From: Acidobacteriaceae bacterium
GTDB taxonomy: Bacteria; Acidobacteriota; Terriglobia; Terriglobales; Acidobacteriaceae
DNA length: 45,540 bases
Assembly (NCBI GenBank): GCA_003151155.1
Contig: PLWX01000320.1
Coordinates: forward strand, 1-45,540
Direction of reading: 5' to 3'
Both the position numbers and the translations under genes were made by a program. Of the stretch, positions 7,711 through 15,637 are shown one piece after another. Numbering within the stretch: position 1 is the first letter of the stretch; each line of letters starts with the position of its first letter. The notes below the pieces were generated by a model. It was not told the DNA's origin and did no database searches. It was given only the letters and a program-made list of their open reading frames with translations.

Positions 7711-8449
7711 ACTCTTCCACTCCCCCAAACAAGTCCGTCTCACTCTCGCACTTCCGCGGACCATAGGCAGCCGCCAAGTGAAAGCATTCGTGCTGCGACC
7801 GTTTTCGCAAATACATTTCAAAGTGTTCGAACAAGGGTTCCTGGGAACTGTGTTGTCGAAACGCGCGCACTTTCTCCTCGAGATATTTCGCCACGTCGAT
7901 CTCACAGGTCGTGGGTGCGGGTGCTACCGGCTCACGATCCGGGATGAGAAGGCTGCTTGTCTGGTAATAGAGCTTTTGCACCCGGTGCTCTTTCAGTTCG
8001 GTCCAGAACTGGTCCGCAAACCGATTCCTGCGTCCTGCCCATTGAAACGCCAGGGTGGCAAGCTGCGAAGTCACCGAATGGTCTGGATGTCCGGTGGCCC
8101 CGCCTTCACCTCCGAACGTGAGTAGCACGTGGGGCCGGATCTCGCGGATCCGCTTTACGAGGTCACCCACTACTTTGTAGGAACTCTCGCGGTCCAGGCC
8201 GCCGTCTTTGTAGTCCAGTACCCATCCATTGCTGATTTTCAATACGTTACAAGCGGCAGCGAATTCCGCGCGGCGCACTTCGCGGAGTTCTTCGTCATCC
8301 TGCGCATGCCCACGGTGGGTGGCGGCCTCGCCGGCTGTCAGGCAGATGATGTAGGTCTCCGCACCCTCGGCGCGATATTTCAGGAGCGTGCCCCCGAAGC
8401 CCCCGACCTCGTCATCCGGATGCGCGGTAACCACCAAAATTCGTTTCAT
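7709..8449 (-). CDS. PIG-L (LmbE) family deacetylase, BshB-like
   Basis: A 246 aa cytoplasmic zinc-dependent N-acetylglucosamine deacetylase-family protein. The zinc motif AHPDDE is at residues 9-14, GGTLLKYRAEGAE follows, the strand YIICLTAGE is present, and the third metal ligand lies in GHPDHSVTS. The BshB enzymes of bacillithiol synthesis and MshB/Mca of mycothiol share this fold; without bshA or bshC nearby the substrate stays open. It converges on mqnC. The 150 bp upstream, up to the divergent gene at 8600, carry no obvious promoter pair. Confidence 0.88.
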   Translation of the reverse strand: MKRILVVTAHPDDEVGGFGGTLLKYRAEGAETYIICLTAGEAATHRGHAQDDEELREVRRAEFAAACNVLKISNGWVLDYKDGGLDRESSYKVVGDLVKRIREIRPHVLLTFGGEGGATGHPDHSVTSQLATLAFQWAGRRNRFADQFWTELKEHRVQKLYYQTSSLLIPDREPVAPAPTTCEIDVAKYLEEKVRAFRQHSSQEPLFEHFEMYLRKRSQHECFHLAAAYGPRKCESETDLFGGVEE

Positions 8450-8599
8450 GCAAAGCCTCTCAGAGTTTCAGGAGCACTGACCAGCAGAGTACGTTTCGGT
8501 AGTTCGAAGGTTGGATGCAGGAAATATCGTGGAAAACCTGCCAACGTTCGTCCGGGTGCTCGGCATCTGTGGGATTGACTCGAACGGAGAGTCTGAAGA

Positions 8600-9235
8600 A
8601 TGCGAAATCGGTGGCAGCTTGGGCCAGGCGTGCTCGCCACGATGTTGATGGGGATGTTCCTTTCCTCCCCTTGCGCGGCCTCAGGAAAACCTGGCGCGCC
8701 CGCTGCGCCTCGACCTCTGCATCGCTATCACTCCTCAATTCCATTGGGTTCCGAAGTCTTCACTTACGAGCATGAGAGCACGCACCAGATCTTTTCTGTG
8801 ATGGCTTCCGCGCAGGATCGTGAGTTTGAAGGACAGGAGATATGGCTGGATGGCGACCGGCATGTGTTAAAGACATCAGGCGGCAAACTGGTCGAAAATT
8901 ATCCCCGTCACGTCCGATTTCGCGTCAGTGTCTGCGAACGCGACTCGTCGTACCTGATCGATGCTCCCATCCCCATCGCAACTCACGCGAATACCTTCGA
9001 CGAGTTCATCAGTGGCCTGAAGTTCGAGATGGTGGTCTTTCACGCGTTGACCTATCGCACGGTGCAGCCGGCCAAGGTCACACACATTGGCATTCCACTG
9101 GATGTCCCGTCGAACGAACGCATCTACGAAGTCTCTTTCGATGTTGGAGACGTCCCGATCACCGACCGCATTGTGATGCATGTGTTGACCGACCAGGGTG
9201 AGCGCCTGGCGAAATTCAACGTCGATCTATTTTGA
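8600..9235 (+). CDS. Exported protein of unknown function
   Basis: A 211 aa protein with a signal sequence: a basic start MRNRWQ, then a hydrophobic stretch ending SSPCAASG. The Cys at the end of that stretch could be a lipidation site but the lipobox is not canonical. The mature part is mixed alpha/beta without repeats or recognisable motifs. GGAGAG eight bases before the ATG supports the start. The last nine bases overlap the 3' end of the convergent rnhB. I do not recognise the family. Confidence 0.7.
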   Translation: MRNRWQLGPGVLATMLMGMFLSSPCAASGKPGAPAAPRPLHRYHSSIPLGSEVFTYEHESTHQIFSVMASAQDREFEGQEIWLDGDRHVLKTSGGKLVENYPRHVRFRVSVCERDSSYLIDAPIPIATHANTFDEFISGLKFEMVVFHALTYRTVQPAKVTHIGIPLDVPSNERIYEVSFDVGDVPITDRIVMHVLTDQGERLAKFNVDLF

Positions 9236-10012
9236 GATCTCGGGTGACTCTTCGTCGTCCAGGATTTCTGCCGGTTCTACCGTCTCTGCGGTTTCTTCCA
9301 GCATGAACTCCAGCACATCCTGCGGTGCCGATGCCATCCACACGGGAGCAAACGATTGGCGGTGCAGGGGAGAAGGTCCGATCTCACGCAGCGCCTTGAT
9401 GTGCTTGGGTGCGCTATACCCTTTGTTGCTGGCAAGATCGTATTCCGGAAAGACCGGCGCCCATTCGCGCACCAACTCATCTCGATAGACCTTCGCAATA
9501 ATCGAAGCCGCGGCAATCGACGCAGAGAGTGCGTCGCCATGAATAATCTTGGTCTGTGCGCATTCGATGTCGAGGCGCATTGCGTCGATCAACAGGTGGT
9601 CGGGACAGCACGATAGCCCACGCACCGCATGCTTCATCGCCAGGTTGGAAGCCCAGTAGATATTGAGTTGGTCGATTCGAGCCACATCCACGGCCGCAAT
9701 CGACCAGGCGATGGAATGTTCGCGGATGCGCTGGGCGAGCACTTCGCGCTTGTCCGCCGGCAAGAGCTTGGAATCGCGCAGGCCCTTGATGCGATAGGTC
9801 GGTTCCAGAATGACCGCAGCAGCCACCACTGGGCCGAAGAGCGAACCGCGTCCGACTTCATCCACGCCGGCAACGAATTTTGCGCCGGTAGCCCATGCGA
9901 GTTTTTCAAACTTCGTGGTGCACTTGAGTTTTTTGAGGAGACGAAGTTTGGCCGCGGCTTTGGAAATGGGCTTGCCATCTTTCGTCGTCGCAGTTCTTTT
10001 TGATCTAGGCAC
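9227..10012 (-). CDS. rnhB: Ribonuclease HII
   Basis: This 261 aa endonuclease removes ribonucleotides and RNA from RNA-DNA hybrids. The catalytic signature VDEVGRGSLFGPVVAAAV gives the first Asp and Glu; the third Asp is in LLIDAM and the fourth region in HGDALSASIAAASIIAKVYRD. The core is preceded by about 45 Lys- and Arg-rich residues and followed by an acidic tail of about 30 residues, so it is longer than typical forms of about 200-220 residues. The basic N-terminus could be partly a start-site artefact, but no better ATG lies directly before the domain. It follows rplS in the usual order, though with a 259 bp gap holding two hairpins, so it may have its own promoter. Confidence 0.95.
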   Translation of the reverse strand: MPRSKRTATTKDGKPISKAAAKLRLLKKLKCTTKFEKLAWATGAKFVAGVDEVGRGSLFGPVVAAAVILEPTYRIKGLRDSKLLPADKREVLAQRIREHSIAWSIAAVDVARIDQLNIYWASNLAMKHAVRGLSCCPDHLLIDAMRLDIECAQTKIIHGDALSASIAAASIIAKVYRDELVREWAPVFPEYDLASNKGYSAPKHIKALREIGPSPLHRQSFAPVWMASAPQDVLEFMLEETAETVEPAEILDDEESPEISK

Positions 10013-10035
10013 GGTGGTTCGTCGCGAGGGGTGCC

Positions 10036-10051
10036 GTCCCTTGAAAGGGAC
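10036..10051. repeat. Short inverted repeat in the rnhB-rplS gap
   Basis: GTCCCTTGAAAGGGAC forms a five-pair GC stem with a TTGAAA loop just upstream of the rnhB start on the minus strand. Role unknown; it could act in the rnhB leader. Confidence 0.4.
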
Positions 10052-10221
10052 TCTGCTGTGTAGGCGTGCTTACCCAGTTGACGTGCTGGGCTATTGTATG
10101 CCGCCCGCTTCGCTGGCTGTGTGGCGGCGGGAGGTACGTTCTGATGGCCAAAATCGATGGACAATGGCGCGTACAGGACGAGCGTTACACCTGGATTTCG
10201 TGAGCGACTTATGAAATGGGC

Positions 10222-10259
10222 AGTCCCCACCCTGTCGCTACCGCGACAAGGGTGGGGCT
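10222..10259. repeat. GC-rich hairpin element in the rplS-rnhB gap
   Basis: CCCCACCCTGTCGC at 10225-10238 pairs with GCGACAAGGGTGGGG at 10243-10257, broken only by one bulged A, around a TACC loop; the outer AG/CT bases extend it. No T tract follows on either strand, so it is not a classical terminator. A hairpin of similar build (CCCC...CCCTaTC / GAtAGGG...GGGG) lies at 34339-34383, which suggests a dispersed hairpin family. The rest of the 259 bp gap holds a shorter hairpin at 10036-10051 and nothing else I can identify. Confidence 0.7.
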
Positions 10260-10271
10260 CCCACAGAATCG

Positions 10272-10631
10272 CTATTTAGCGCGGGTGTCGACTTCCTTCA
10301 GACGTGCCGCCTTGCCCTTCAACGCGCGCAGGTAATACAGCTTCGCGCGGCGGACCTTCGACGACCGCAGGATCTCGATCTTGTCGATCACCTTTGAGTT
10401 GGTGGGGAAGATGCGCTCCACGCCCTGTCCGAAGCTCACCTTGCGGACGGTGAAGCTCGGTTGCAGGCCGTTGCTCTTGGCGATCACTACGCCTTCGAAC
10501 GCCTGCAGGCGCTCTTTATCGCCTTCCTTGATTTTAACCTGCACGCGAACCGTGTCTCCCGGGGCAAACTCGGGCAGGTCGGTGCGCTTCGTCTTGGCTA
10601 GCATCTTCTCGATAACTTGTGAATTCGACAT
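10272..10631 (-). CDS. rplS: 50S ribosomal protein L19
   Basis: A 119 aa ribosomal protein at the interface of the two subunits. [47 protein letters not shown] and [19 protein letters not shown] reproduce the family from end to end, at normal length. It follows trmD by 20 bp as last member of the rpsP operon. AGAAGGAAGAGATC precedes the ATG as a good ribosome site. Confidence 0.98.
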   Translation of the reverse strand: MSNSQVIEKMLAKTKRTDLPEFAPGDTVRVQVKIKEGDKERLQAFEGVVIAKSNGLQPSFTVRKVSFGQGVERIFPTNSKVIDKIEILRSSKVRRAKLYYLRALKGKAARLKEVDTRAK

Positions 10632-10651
10632 GATCTCTTCCTTCTCTGAAT

Positions 10652-11446
10652 CTAAACTTTTTCTTCTCGCAGACTCGCGAGGAATTTACGGTCTTCCTTG
10701 CTTAACTCAGCCCCTTGCAACAAATCGGGGCGATTTCTAAACGTCTTTTCCAACGCGCGTTGTCGTCGCCAACGCCGAATCTCATCATGGTTCCCATTCT
10801 GTAAAACCTCGGGAACCACATGGCCGCGAAACTCTGCCGGCCGGGTGTAATGCGGATAATCCAGCAACCCGCCGGAACCGCACGTCGAGTCCGGACCTTC
10901 CCCCAACTCTTTCTCGACGGCCGTGAACGACTCCTGCCGTGCCGAGTCCGCGTTGCCTAAAGCGCCGGGCAGTAATCGCGCGACCGCATCCACGATAATC
11001 GCTGCGGCCAGTTCGCCGCCGCTTAGCACGAAGTCGCCAACCGATACTTCGCCATCGGCGAGGAACTCCGACACACGCTCGTCGACGCCTTCGTAGCGTC
11101 CGCTGATCAGCACCAGCCGATCGAGTTTGCTGAACTCCTGCGCCATGCGCTGATCGAACAGCTTGCCTTGCGGCGACAGCACCAGGACTCGTTCGTTCTC
11201 GCGCTCACCTCGAGCCGGAACGTGCATCGCCTCAAGGCACCCGAAAATCGGATCAGGCTTCAGCACCATGCCTTCACCGCCTCCGAACGGACGATCATCC
11301 ACCGTGCGGTGCCGGTCATGCGTAAACTCACGCAAATCGCGGATGGCAATCTCCACCAATCCGGCTTTCTGCGCCCGGTTCACGATGCCGTGCTCGAGTG
11401 GCCCGCGAAAGAACTCGGGAAAGATGGTGATCAGATCGATCTTCAT
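10652..11446 (-). CDS. trmD: tRNA (guanine-N1)-methyltransferase
   Basis: This 264 aa SPOUT-fold enzyme methylates G37 of tRNAs, next to the anticodon, using SAM, and prevents +1 frameshifting. The N-terminus [13 protein letters not shown], the loop [26 protein letters not shown] and [14 protein letters not shown] (trefoil-knot SAM pocket) are all present, and [19 protein letters not shown] is the conserved C-terminal domain entry. Its ATG overlaps the rimM stop (ATGA), indicating coupling within the operon. Confidence 0.98.
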   Translation of the reverse strand: MKIDLITIFPEFFRGPLEHGIVNRAQKAGLVEIAIRDLREFTHDRHRTVDDRPFGGGEGMVLKPDPIFGCLEAMHVPARGERENERVLVLSPQGKLFDQRMAQEFSKLDRLVLISGRYEGVDERVSEFLADGEVSVGDFVLSGGELAAAIIVDAVARLLPGALGNADSARQESFTAVEKELGEGPDSTCGSGGLLDYPHYTRPAEFRGHVVPEVLQNGNHDEIRRWRRQRALEKTFRNRPDLLQGAELSKEDRKFLASLREEKV

Positions 11447-12057
11447 CGATTCCTTCGTTTCTCTTCGCCGGCGCTTCGGGCTTCATCGGCTTCGGCTTTC
11501 TGGCGTTCACGCTCCGCTTTCGACAGCGGCGCGTCGACATCCAGCAAGCCTTCCGGCAGTGCCATCTCGATCCGCTTGGCCGAGAAGTCTGAAGACCTCA
11601 CGAAACCTTCCACATAGGGAATCAGGTATTCGCGATCGCCTTTGACTACCAGCAATGGCGCTTCGCCAGCCGTGAAGTCGACATCGGCAACCGCGCCGAC
11701 CTTGCGCGTTTCCGTGCCACGTATCTCAAAGAGCTCGCAGCCCACCAGGTCGCTGACATATGTAGCGCCTTCTTCTAACGGGGCCCGATCCTGCTTCGGA
11801 ATCTGCACTTCACTGCGAAGCAAGGTTTCCGCGTCGCTGATGGTTTCGATTCCTTGAAACTTTAAAACTACTCCGCCTTTATGGAACCAGTGATCTTCCA
11901 GTTCCAACGCGCGGCGTTCGCCACGCTCGGGAGCTACGAACAACTGATGCCGTTCCGCGAATAACTCAGGGAAATCGGTGAACAACTCCGCGAAGACTTC
12001 GCCAATGCGGCCTTGCGTCTTCTGCACCCGCGCAATGGTGACAAACTCTTCGTTCAC
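11443..12057 (-). CDS. rimM: Ribosome maturation factor RimM
   Basis: A 204 aa factor for late maturation of the 30S head, acting with S19. The N-terminal RimM barrel opens FVTIARVQKTQGRIGEVFAE with the GxxGEV motif, and the PRC-barrel-like C-terminal half contains VSDLVGCELF, PLLVVKG and YLIPYVEGFV. The last 35 residues are highly charged (Glu, Arg, Lys, Ala), longer than usual. It begins 14 bp after khpA and overlaps trmD by four bases. Confidence 0.96.
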   Translation of the reverse strand: MNEEFVTIARVQKTQGRIGEVFAELFTDFPELFAERHQLFVAPERGERRALELEDHWFHKGGVVLKFQGIETISDAETLLRSEVQIPKQDRAPLEEGATYVSDLVGCELFEIRGTETRKVGAVADVDFTAGEAPLLVVKGDREYLIPYVEGFVRSSDFSAKRIEMALPEGLLDVDAPLSKAERERQKAEADEARSAGEEKRRNR

Positions 12058-12071
12058 GAGAGAGTACCCGG

Positions 12072-12326
12072 CTAATCGAGGATGTCGAGCTCGTAGTGCA
12101 CCTTGTGTCGCACGCCCGCGGCATTCAAGATCGCTCGCAACGACTTCGCGGTGCGCCCCTGGCGTCCGATGATGCGACCCATGTCGCTTTCCGCGACTTC
12201 CAGGTTCACATACGTCGTCTCGCCTTCCTGCTCAACGTCCACGATCACTTCGTCCTGCGACTCCACCAGGGCCTTCGCCAGGTACTCAATCAGAACTTTC
12301 GGATCGCCTTTTGCAGCAGTGCTCAT
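12072..12326 (-). CDS. khpA: KH-domain RNA-binding protein KhpA
   Basis: An 84 aa single KH domain protein, the usual neighbour of rpsP in many phyla. The KH core is GRIIGRQGRTAKSLR, with the GxxG loop as GRQG. KhpA with KhpB binds RNA and influences cell division and elongation in Firmicutes; its role here is inferred from family and position. It sits 27 bp after rpsP and 14 bp before rimM. Confidence 0.94.
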   Translation of the reverse strand: MSTAAKGDPKVLIEYLAKALVESQDEVIVDVEQEGETTYVNLEVAESDMGRIIGRQGRTAKSLRAILNAAGVRHKVHYELDILD

Positions 12327-12353
12327 CGTCGGCCCTCGCTCGCAGGAGTTGGT

Positions 12354-12605
12354 TTACGCGGTTACGGCAGCCGGGGGAGTCTTCGCCCACAGCTTCTTCA
12401 CGCGGTCGCTCATCTGGGCGCCCTTGCTGGCCCAGTACTCAATGCGCTCGCGCTTCATGTCGAGAGCAGGGGGATTGCTGCGCGGATTGTAGGTGCCGAC
12501 CACTTCCACGGAACGGCCATCGCGGGCGCGGTCCTTTTCGATGACGACGATACGGTAGGTAGGCTTCTTGGGCGCGCCACGGCGCGATAAACGAATCATT
12601 AACAC
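12354..12605 (-). CDS. rpsP: 30S ribosomal protein S16
   Basis: An 83 aa ribosomal protein, first gene of the operon. MIRLSRRGAPKKPTYRIVV, the VVGTYNP loop and IEYWASKGAQMSDRV are the family signature. Three starts are possible close together: GTG 12611, GTG 12605 and ATG 12599. The AAGGAG ribosome site sits eight bases before GTG 12605, which gives a protein beginning MLMIRLSRRG; GTG 12611 would be too close and ATG 12599 rather far. The other choices change only the first two to four residues. Confidence 0.96.
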   Translation of the reverse strand: MLMIRLSRRGAPKKPTYRIVVIEKDRARDGRSVEVVGTYNPRSNPPALDMKRERIEYWASKGAQMSDRVKKLWAKTPPAAVTA

Positions 12606-12821
12606 TTGCACTTCTCCTTAAGTTTCCCGTGGACTTTCTGCCCACAGGTCGCACAACTGGTCCCAACGGGGTACGCACCCTCGTTCTGGCCTTCCCTTGT
12701 GCAGGGGATTGTCAGGACCATCGCTCACGCGGAAAGCGCGGGATGGAATGTACATCTACCACTGGCGAGATCCGGCCCAGGTATTTCTCAGAGAGCCAGA
12801 CGCAACCGGGGGCAAACCGTT

Positions 12822-12850
12822 ATTATGACGGAAGATGCGCCGCTTCGCAA
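12822..12850 (-). promoter_or_regulatory. Candidate sigma-70-type promoter of the rpsP operon
   Basis: On the minus strand TTGCGA (12850-12845) and CATAAT (12827-12822) are separated by exactly 17 bp. Transcription would start near 12815, leaving a leader of about 210 nt before rpsP, long enough for regulatory structure. The same bases lie just upstream of the divergent DUF1906 gene. Confidence 0.45.
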
Positions 12851-12880
12851 CGTCCTTGCCTAGCGGCCCACGTGCTCGTC

Positions 12881-13735
12881 ATGCCTAGAACTTCCTGCAT
12901 TCTATCAGTTTGCCTGCTTTTCTCAGCGATCTTCCTCGCTTTCAGCAGCTTAGCGCCTGCCCAAGCCGGGCAGCCGGCTTCAACACGATTTTTCCTCGGA
13001 TTCGACCGCAACGACTACCCCGGCGACGCGTTGCTGCCCGTGCTTCGCAAAACCTTCGACTGGGCCGGATACTGGCTCAACAATCCGCCGGGAGCCACGA
13101 CTAATAGTTGGGCAGGGAAACGCCAGATCGTCAAAGCCGCAGGCTTGGGTTTCGCCGTCCTCTACAACGGACGCCTCTACAAGGAATTGAAAGGTAAGAA
13201 GCCTGCGCAGATCGGCCAGCGCGATGGGCGCGATGCGGCGGCGCGAGCCAACGCCGAAGGCTTCCGTGCCGGAACGACGATCTTTCTCGACCAGGAAGAA
13301 GGCGGCCGTATGCTCGCCGAGCAGCAGGCGTATCTCAACGCCTGGTTCGACGCCGTGATTGCGGCCGGCTTCAAAGCCGGCATTTATTGTTCAGGCGTGC
13401 CTTTCAAGGAAGGTCCGGGGCAGACCATCGTGACCGCAAAAGATATTCACGATCATGCCGAAGGCCGCGCTATCGCCGTATGGGCGTACAACGATACCTG
13501 CGCGCTATCGCAAGGCTGCGTTTTTCCCAAACATCCGCCATCTCCCGCGAAGAGCGGAATTTCCTACGCCGAGATCTGGCAGTTTGCGCAATCGCCGCGA
13601 CGTGATGAATCCAAGGGCTGTCCGAAGAATTACAACGCGGACGGAAACTGCTATCCGCCAGATGTGCCGGTGGAAGCCGCGACCCACGTTGACGTCAACA
13701 CCGCGACCACATCCGACCCGTCGCAGGGAAGATAA
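12881..13735 (+). CDS. Exported DUF1906 (glycoside hydrolase-like) protein
   Basis: A 284 aa exported protein. I start at ATG 12881, where a signal peptide begins (MPRTSCILSVCLLFSAIF, ending near APAQAG). The frame remains open upstream but that part overlaps the rpsP promoter region and is not protein-like. The mature part matches the DUF1906/GH25-like TIM barrel group: strand FFLGFDRNDYPGD (Asp42), a conserved GYWLNNPP, FAVLYNGRLY, TTIFLDQEEGG carrying Asp137 and Glu139 as candidate catalytic acids, and FKAGIYCSGVP. The family resembles peptidoglycan-cleaving lysozymes, but activity is shown for few members. Four Cys in the C-terminal third suggest disulfides in the periplasm. Confidence 0.8.
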   Translation: MPRTSCILSVCLLFSAIFLAFSSLAPAQAGQPASTRFFLGFDRNDYPGDALLPVLRKTFDWAGYWLNNPPGATTNSWAGKRQIVKAAGLGFAVLYNGRLYKELKGKKPAQIGQRDGRDAAARANAEGFRAGTTIFLDQEEGGRMLAEQQAYLNAWFDAVIAAGFKAGIYCSGVPFKEGPGQTIVTAKDIHDHAEGRAIAVWAYNDTCALSQGCVFPKHPPSPAKSGISYAEIWQFAQSPRRDESKGCPKNYNADGNCYPPDVPVEAATHVDVNTATTSDPSQGR

Positions 13736-14097
13736 GGCATCGCAGAAAATTTTCGCGACACGACTTTCTGAGCAAGCGGAATACCATGATTTTCTCGGCT
13801 CCGCTTGCGAATCTGCGAGAGCGTCGGTAGCATCAAACCCATTGAAGCCGGCCTGCAAGGTTGGTGACGGATGGTAACCGTTTTTTGAACCGATAATTCA
13901 ATGAACAGGGAGCTCGCCTCGAATTAGATCTGGTGTGCATGCTCCGCCCTGCGGAGAAGCCTAAAGGATCTCGGAGGGCACCCACCGTGATGGACGGGTT
14001 CATTGACGGCCCATCTCGCACGGCTACGCGGGTCGGCATCAATGCTGCTGCCGAACACTCCCAGCCTTTCTGAAGCCAAATCATCTCCGTTCCCGTC
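13736..14097. other. Intergenic stretch without a gene, with two hairpins
   Basis: The 362 bp between the DUF1906 gene and the lgt -10 box hold no credible reading frame. GCAAGCGGA at 13772-13780 pairs with TCCGCTTGC at 13800-13808 over a 19-base loop shortly after the DUF1906 stop, and CTCCGC/GCGGAG pair at 13942-13956. Neither is followed by a T tract. Minus-strand frames crossing this region are shadows of lgt. Confidence 0.6.
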
Positions 14098-14103
14098 TAA
14101 AAT
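14098..14103 (+). promoter_or_regulatory. -10 box directly before lgt (leaderless start)
   Basis: TAAAAT ends six bases before the GTG of lgt, so a normal transcription start would fall on or next to the G of the start codon. No ribosome-binding site lies between. No clear -35 is visible at the usual distance. Confidence 0.5.
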
Positions 14104-14109
14104 AAAACC

Positions 14110-14916
14110 GTGTACCCGCAACTCTTTCATCTCGGACGCTTCGCCCTTCCCACCTACGGCTTCCTCGTCTCCCTGGGCGTGGTGGTCGCCATCCTGCTCA
14201 TTCAACGACTTGCCAGGCAGCAGGGCATGGATCCCGACAAGGTATGGAATCTCGCCATCATTTTTGTATTTGCCGGGATCGTTGGCGCGAAGCTCCTGAT
14301 GTTCATCGCCGAGTGGGACACCTACGCCGCGAATCCGCGTGAGATTTTTACGCTTTCCACGCTGCAGGCTGGCGGAGTGTTCTCCGGTGGCGTAGTGCTC
14401 GCCGTAATCGCCGGTGCATGGTACATGCGCAAGAATCACATGCCCGGGTTGCGTACCGCCGATGTCTTTGCTCCCGGCCTCGCTCTCGGCCACGCTTTCG
14501 GCCGCCTTGGCTGCTTCTCCGCTGGTTGCTGTTTCGGCAAAGAATCCAACGCACCCTGGAGTGTCGTCTTCCACAATCCGCTGGCGCACGAAGTCGGCGG
14601 AGTGCCGCTCGGCGTGCACGTCCACCCGACGCAGATCTACGAGATGCTGGTCGAACTCGCGAATTTCGCCATCCTCCTCTGGATGTTGAAGCACAAGAAA
14701 TTCGAAGGACAGGTCGTAGGCGCGTATATGTTTATCTACGGCGTGGCACGCTTCTTCCTTGAGTTCCTGCGAGGAGACCCCGGGCGCGGCCAACTGTTCG
14801 GCACATGGATGACGGAGACCCAAGGCATCGCCCTGGCGATGGTGATCGGCGGCACAATCCTCTGGTTGCGTCGCGTGCCGTTGCGGCAGCCTGCGGAGCT
14901 GGCGACCGCGCGATAA
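14110..14916 (+). CDS. lgt: Prolipoprotein diacylglyceryl transferase
   Basis: This 268 aa inner-membrane enzyme transfers diacylglycerol from phosphatidylglycerol to the lipobox Cys of prolipoproteins. About seven membrane segments are visible. The family signature is GHAFGRLGCFSAGCCFGK, followed by HPTQIYEMLVELANF and FFLEFLRGDPGRG, which carries a conserved C-terminal Arg. Where E. coli has a His-Gly-Gly motif this protein has FSGG. The start is GTG 14110 (MYPQLFHLGRFALPTYGFL), with no ribosome site but a -10 box six bases upstream. The RAYT element lies between lgt and rluD. Confidence 0.95.
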   Translation: MYPQLFHLGRFALPTYGFLVSLGVVVAILLIQRLARQQGMDPDKVWNLAIIFVFAGIVGAKLLMFIAEWDTYAANPREIFTLSTLQAGGVFSGGVVLAVIAGAWYMRKNHMPGLRTADVFAPGLALGHAFGRLGCFSAGCCFGKESNAPWSVVFHNPLAHEVGGVPLGVHVHPTQIYEMLVELANFAILLWMLKHKKFEGQVVGAYMFIYGVARFFLEFLRGDPGRGQLFGTWMTETQGIALAMVIGGTILWLRRVPLRQPAELATAR

Positions 14917-14980
14917 CGCACAGCGTCAGTGTGAAGGTCTTCGCAGCAGCTTCGAAGTTGCCGGTGCGCCTCATTTGAAC

Positions 14981-15070
14981 TCTTGCCCGCAGGGCGCTTT
15001 TCCTTAGCCCACGGCGCAAGCCGTGGGACAGATAACGGGCGAAGCCCCTCCTTGCTGCCGCAGGCGGCTT
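14981..15070 (+). repeat. REP-like repeat, left copy
   Basis: Four hairpins in series: GCCC-GCA-GGGC (14985-14995); CCCACGGC-GCAA-GCCGTGGG (15008-15027), a perfect 8 bp stem with a GNRA-type loop; GGGC-GAA-GCCC (15037-15047); GCTGCC-GCA-GGCGGC (15054-15068, one G-T pair). It aligns over its whole length to the reverse complement of the right copy. It starts 64 bp after the lgt stop and may end that transcript. Confidence 0.8.
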
Positions 15071-15076
15071 TTGTCG

Positions 15077-15637
15077 TCACCCGCCGATATGACCGGGCGT
15101 AAATTCGATCCCGTGCTTCCGCAACAACGCCATAAACTCGTCATCGAAGCTTTGTTTTCGATGATGTTTTTCCTGGCCGCAAATATAGGCTCTGACAGGC
15201 TCCACGTTGGATTCGCTCACGCTAAACGCTCCGTAGCCGACCTGCCACGCGAAAAGATGGTCGTGTTCGTTCATCCATTTCGACGAATTGGCCTTCAGAG
15301 CGCGAACAAGATTCGCCACTGCAATCTTTGGAGGTACGTTCAGGAGTAGATGAACGTGGTCGACCGTACCGCCGATTTCCAGAATTATGACGCCATAATC
15401 CCGGCAGGTCTGTTTGAAAACATCTACCACCTCGTCACGCACCGCGGGTTTCAGGAAGTGACGACGGCCGACCGTCGAAAAAAGATGTGTTGGTAGTTTC
15501 GGGCGTAAGCATGCAAATAAAAACCAATCTAGCGAAACCGGATCAACGCCGATGTGACGAACCGCATGGGCGCGCGTGCGCGCGAATAAATCGCCTGCGG
15601 CAGCGAGGAGGCGACTTCGTCGCGTCGTTTGTCCCAC
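15077..15637 (-). CDS. REP-associated tyrosine transposase (Y1/IS200-like), N-terminus probably frameshifted
   Basis: A 186-codon frame whose residues about 48-186 are a Y1 transposase (Transposase_17 fold): FSTVGRRHFLKPAVRDE, the HUH metal motif in DHVHLLL (His94, His96), ALKANSSKWMNE, FAWQVGYGAFSVS and the nucleophile Tyr151 in YICGQEKHH. These enzymes cut and join single-stranded DNA at hairpins through a phosphotyrosine. The first 46 or so residues read through the right-hand repeat and look non-coding. The neighbouring frame encodes RNYQHIFF, which fits the usual first strand (H-I-x-F-S-T) if one T is restored to a run of six A on the plus strand (15478-15483). The gene is therefore probably inactive or carries a sequence error; the catalytic residues remain. 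No obvious ATG exists in the restored frame. Confidence 0.75.
   Translation of the reverse strand: MGQTTRRSRLLAAAGDLFARTRAHAVRHIGVDPVSLDWFLFACLRPKLPTHLFSTVGRRHFLKPAVRDEVVDVFKQTCRDYGVIILEIGGTVDHVHLLLNVPPKIAVANLVRALKANSSKWMNEHDHLFAWQVGYGAFSVSESNVEPVRAYICGQEKHHRKQSFDDEFMALLRKHGIEFTPGHIGG

Noticed and set aside
9634-10230. A 198-codon minus-strand frame overlapping the 5' half of rnhB and the gap
   Set aside because: Overlaps the catalytic core of rnhB in another frame and shows no family features.
13924-14823. A 299-codon minus-strand frame across lgt
   Set aside because: Shadow of lgt; no conserved protein text, whereas lgt matches its family from end to end.
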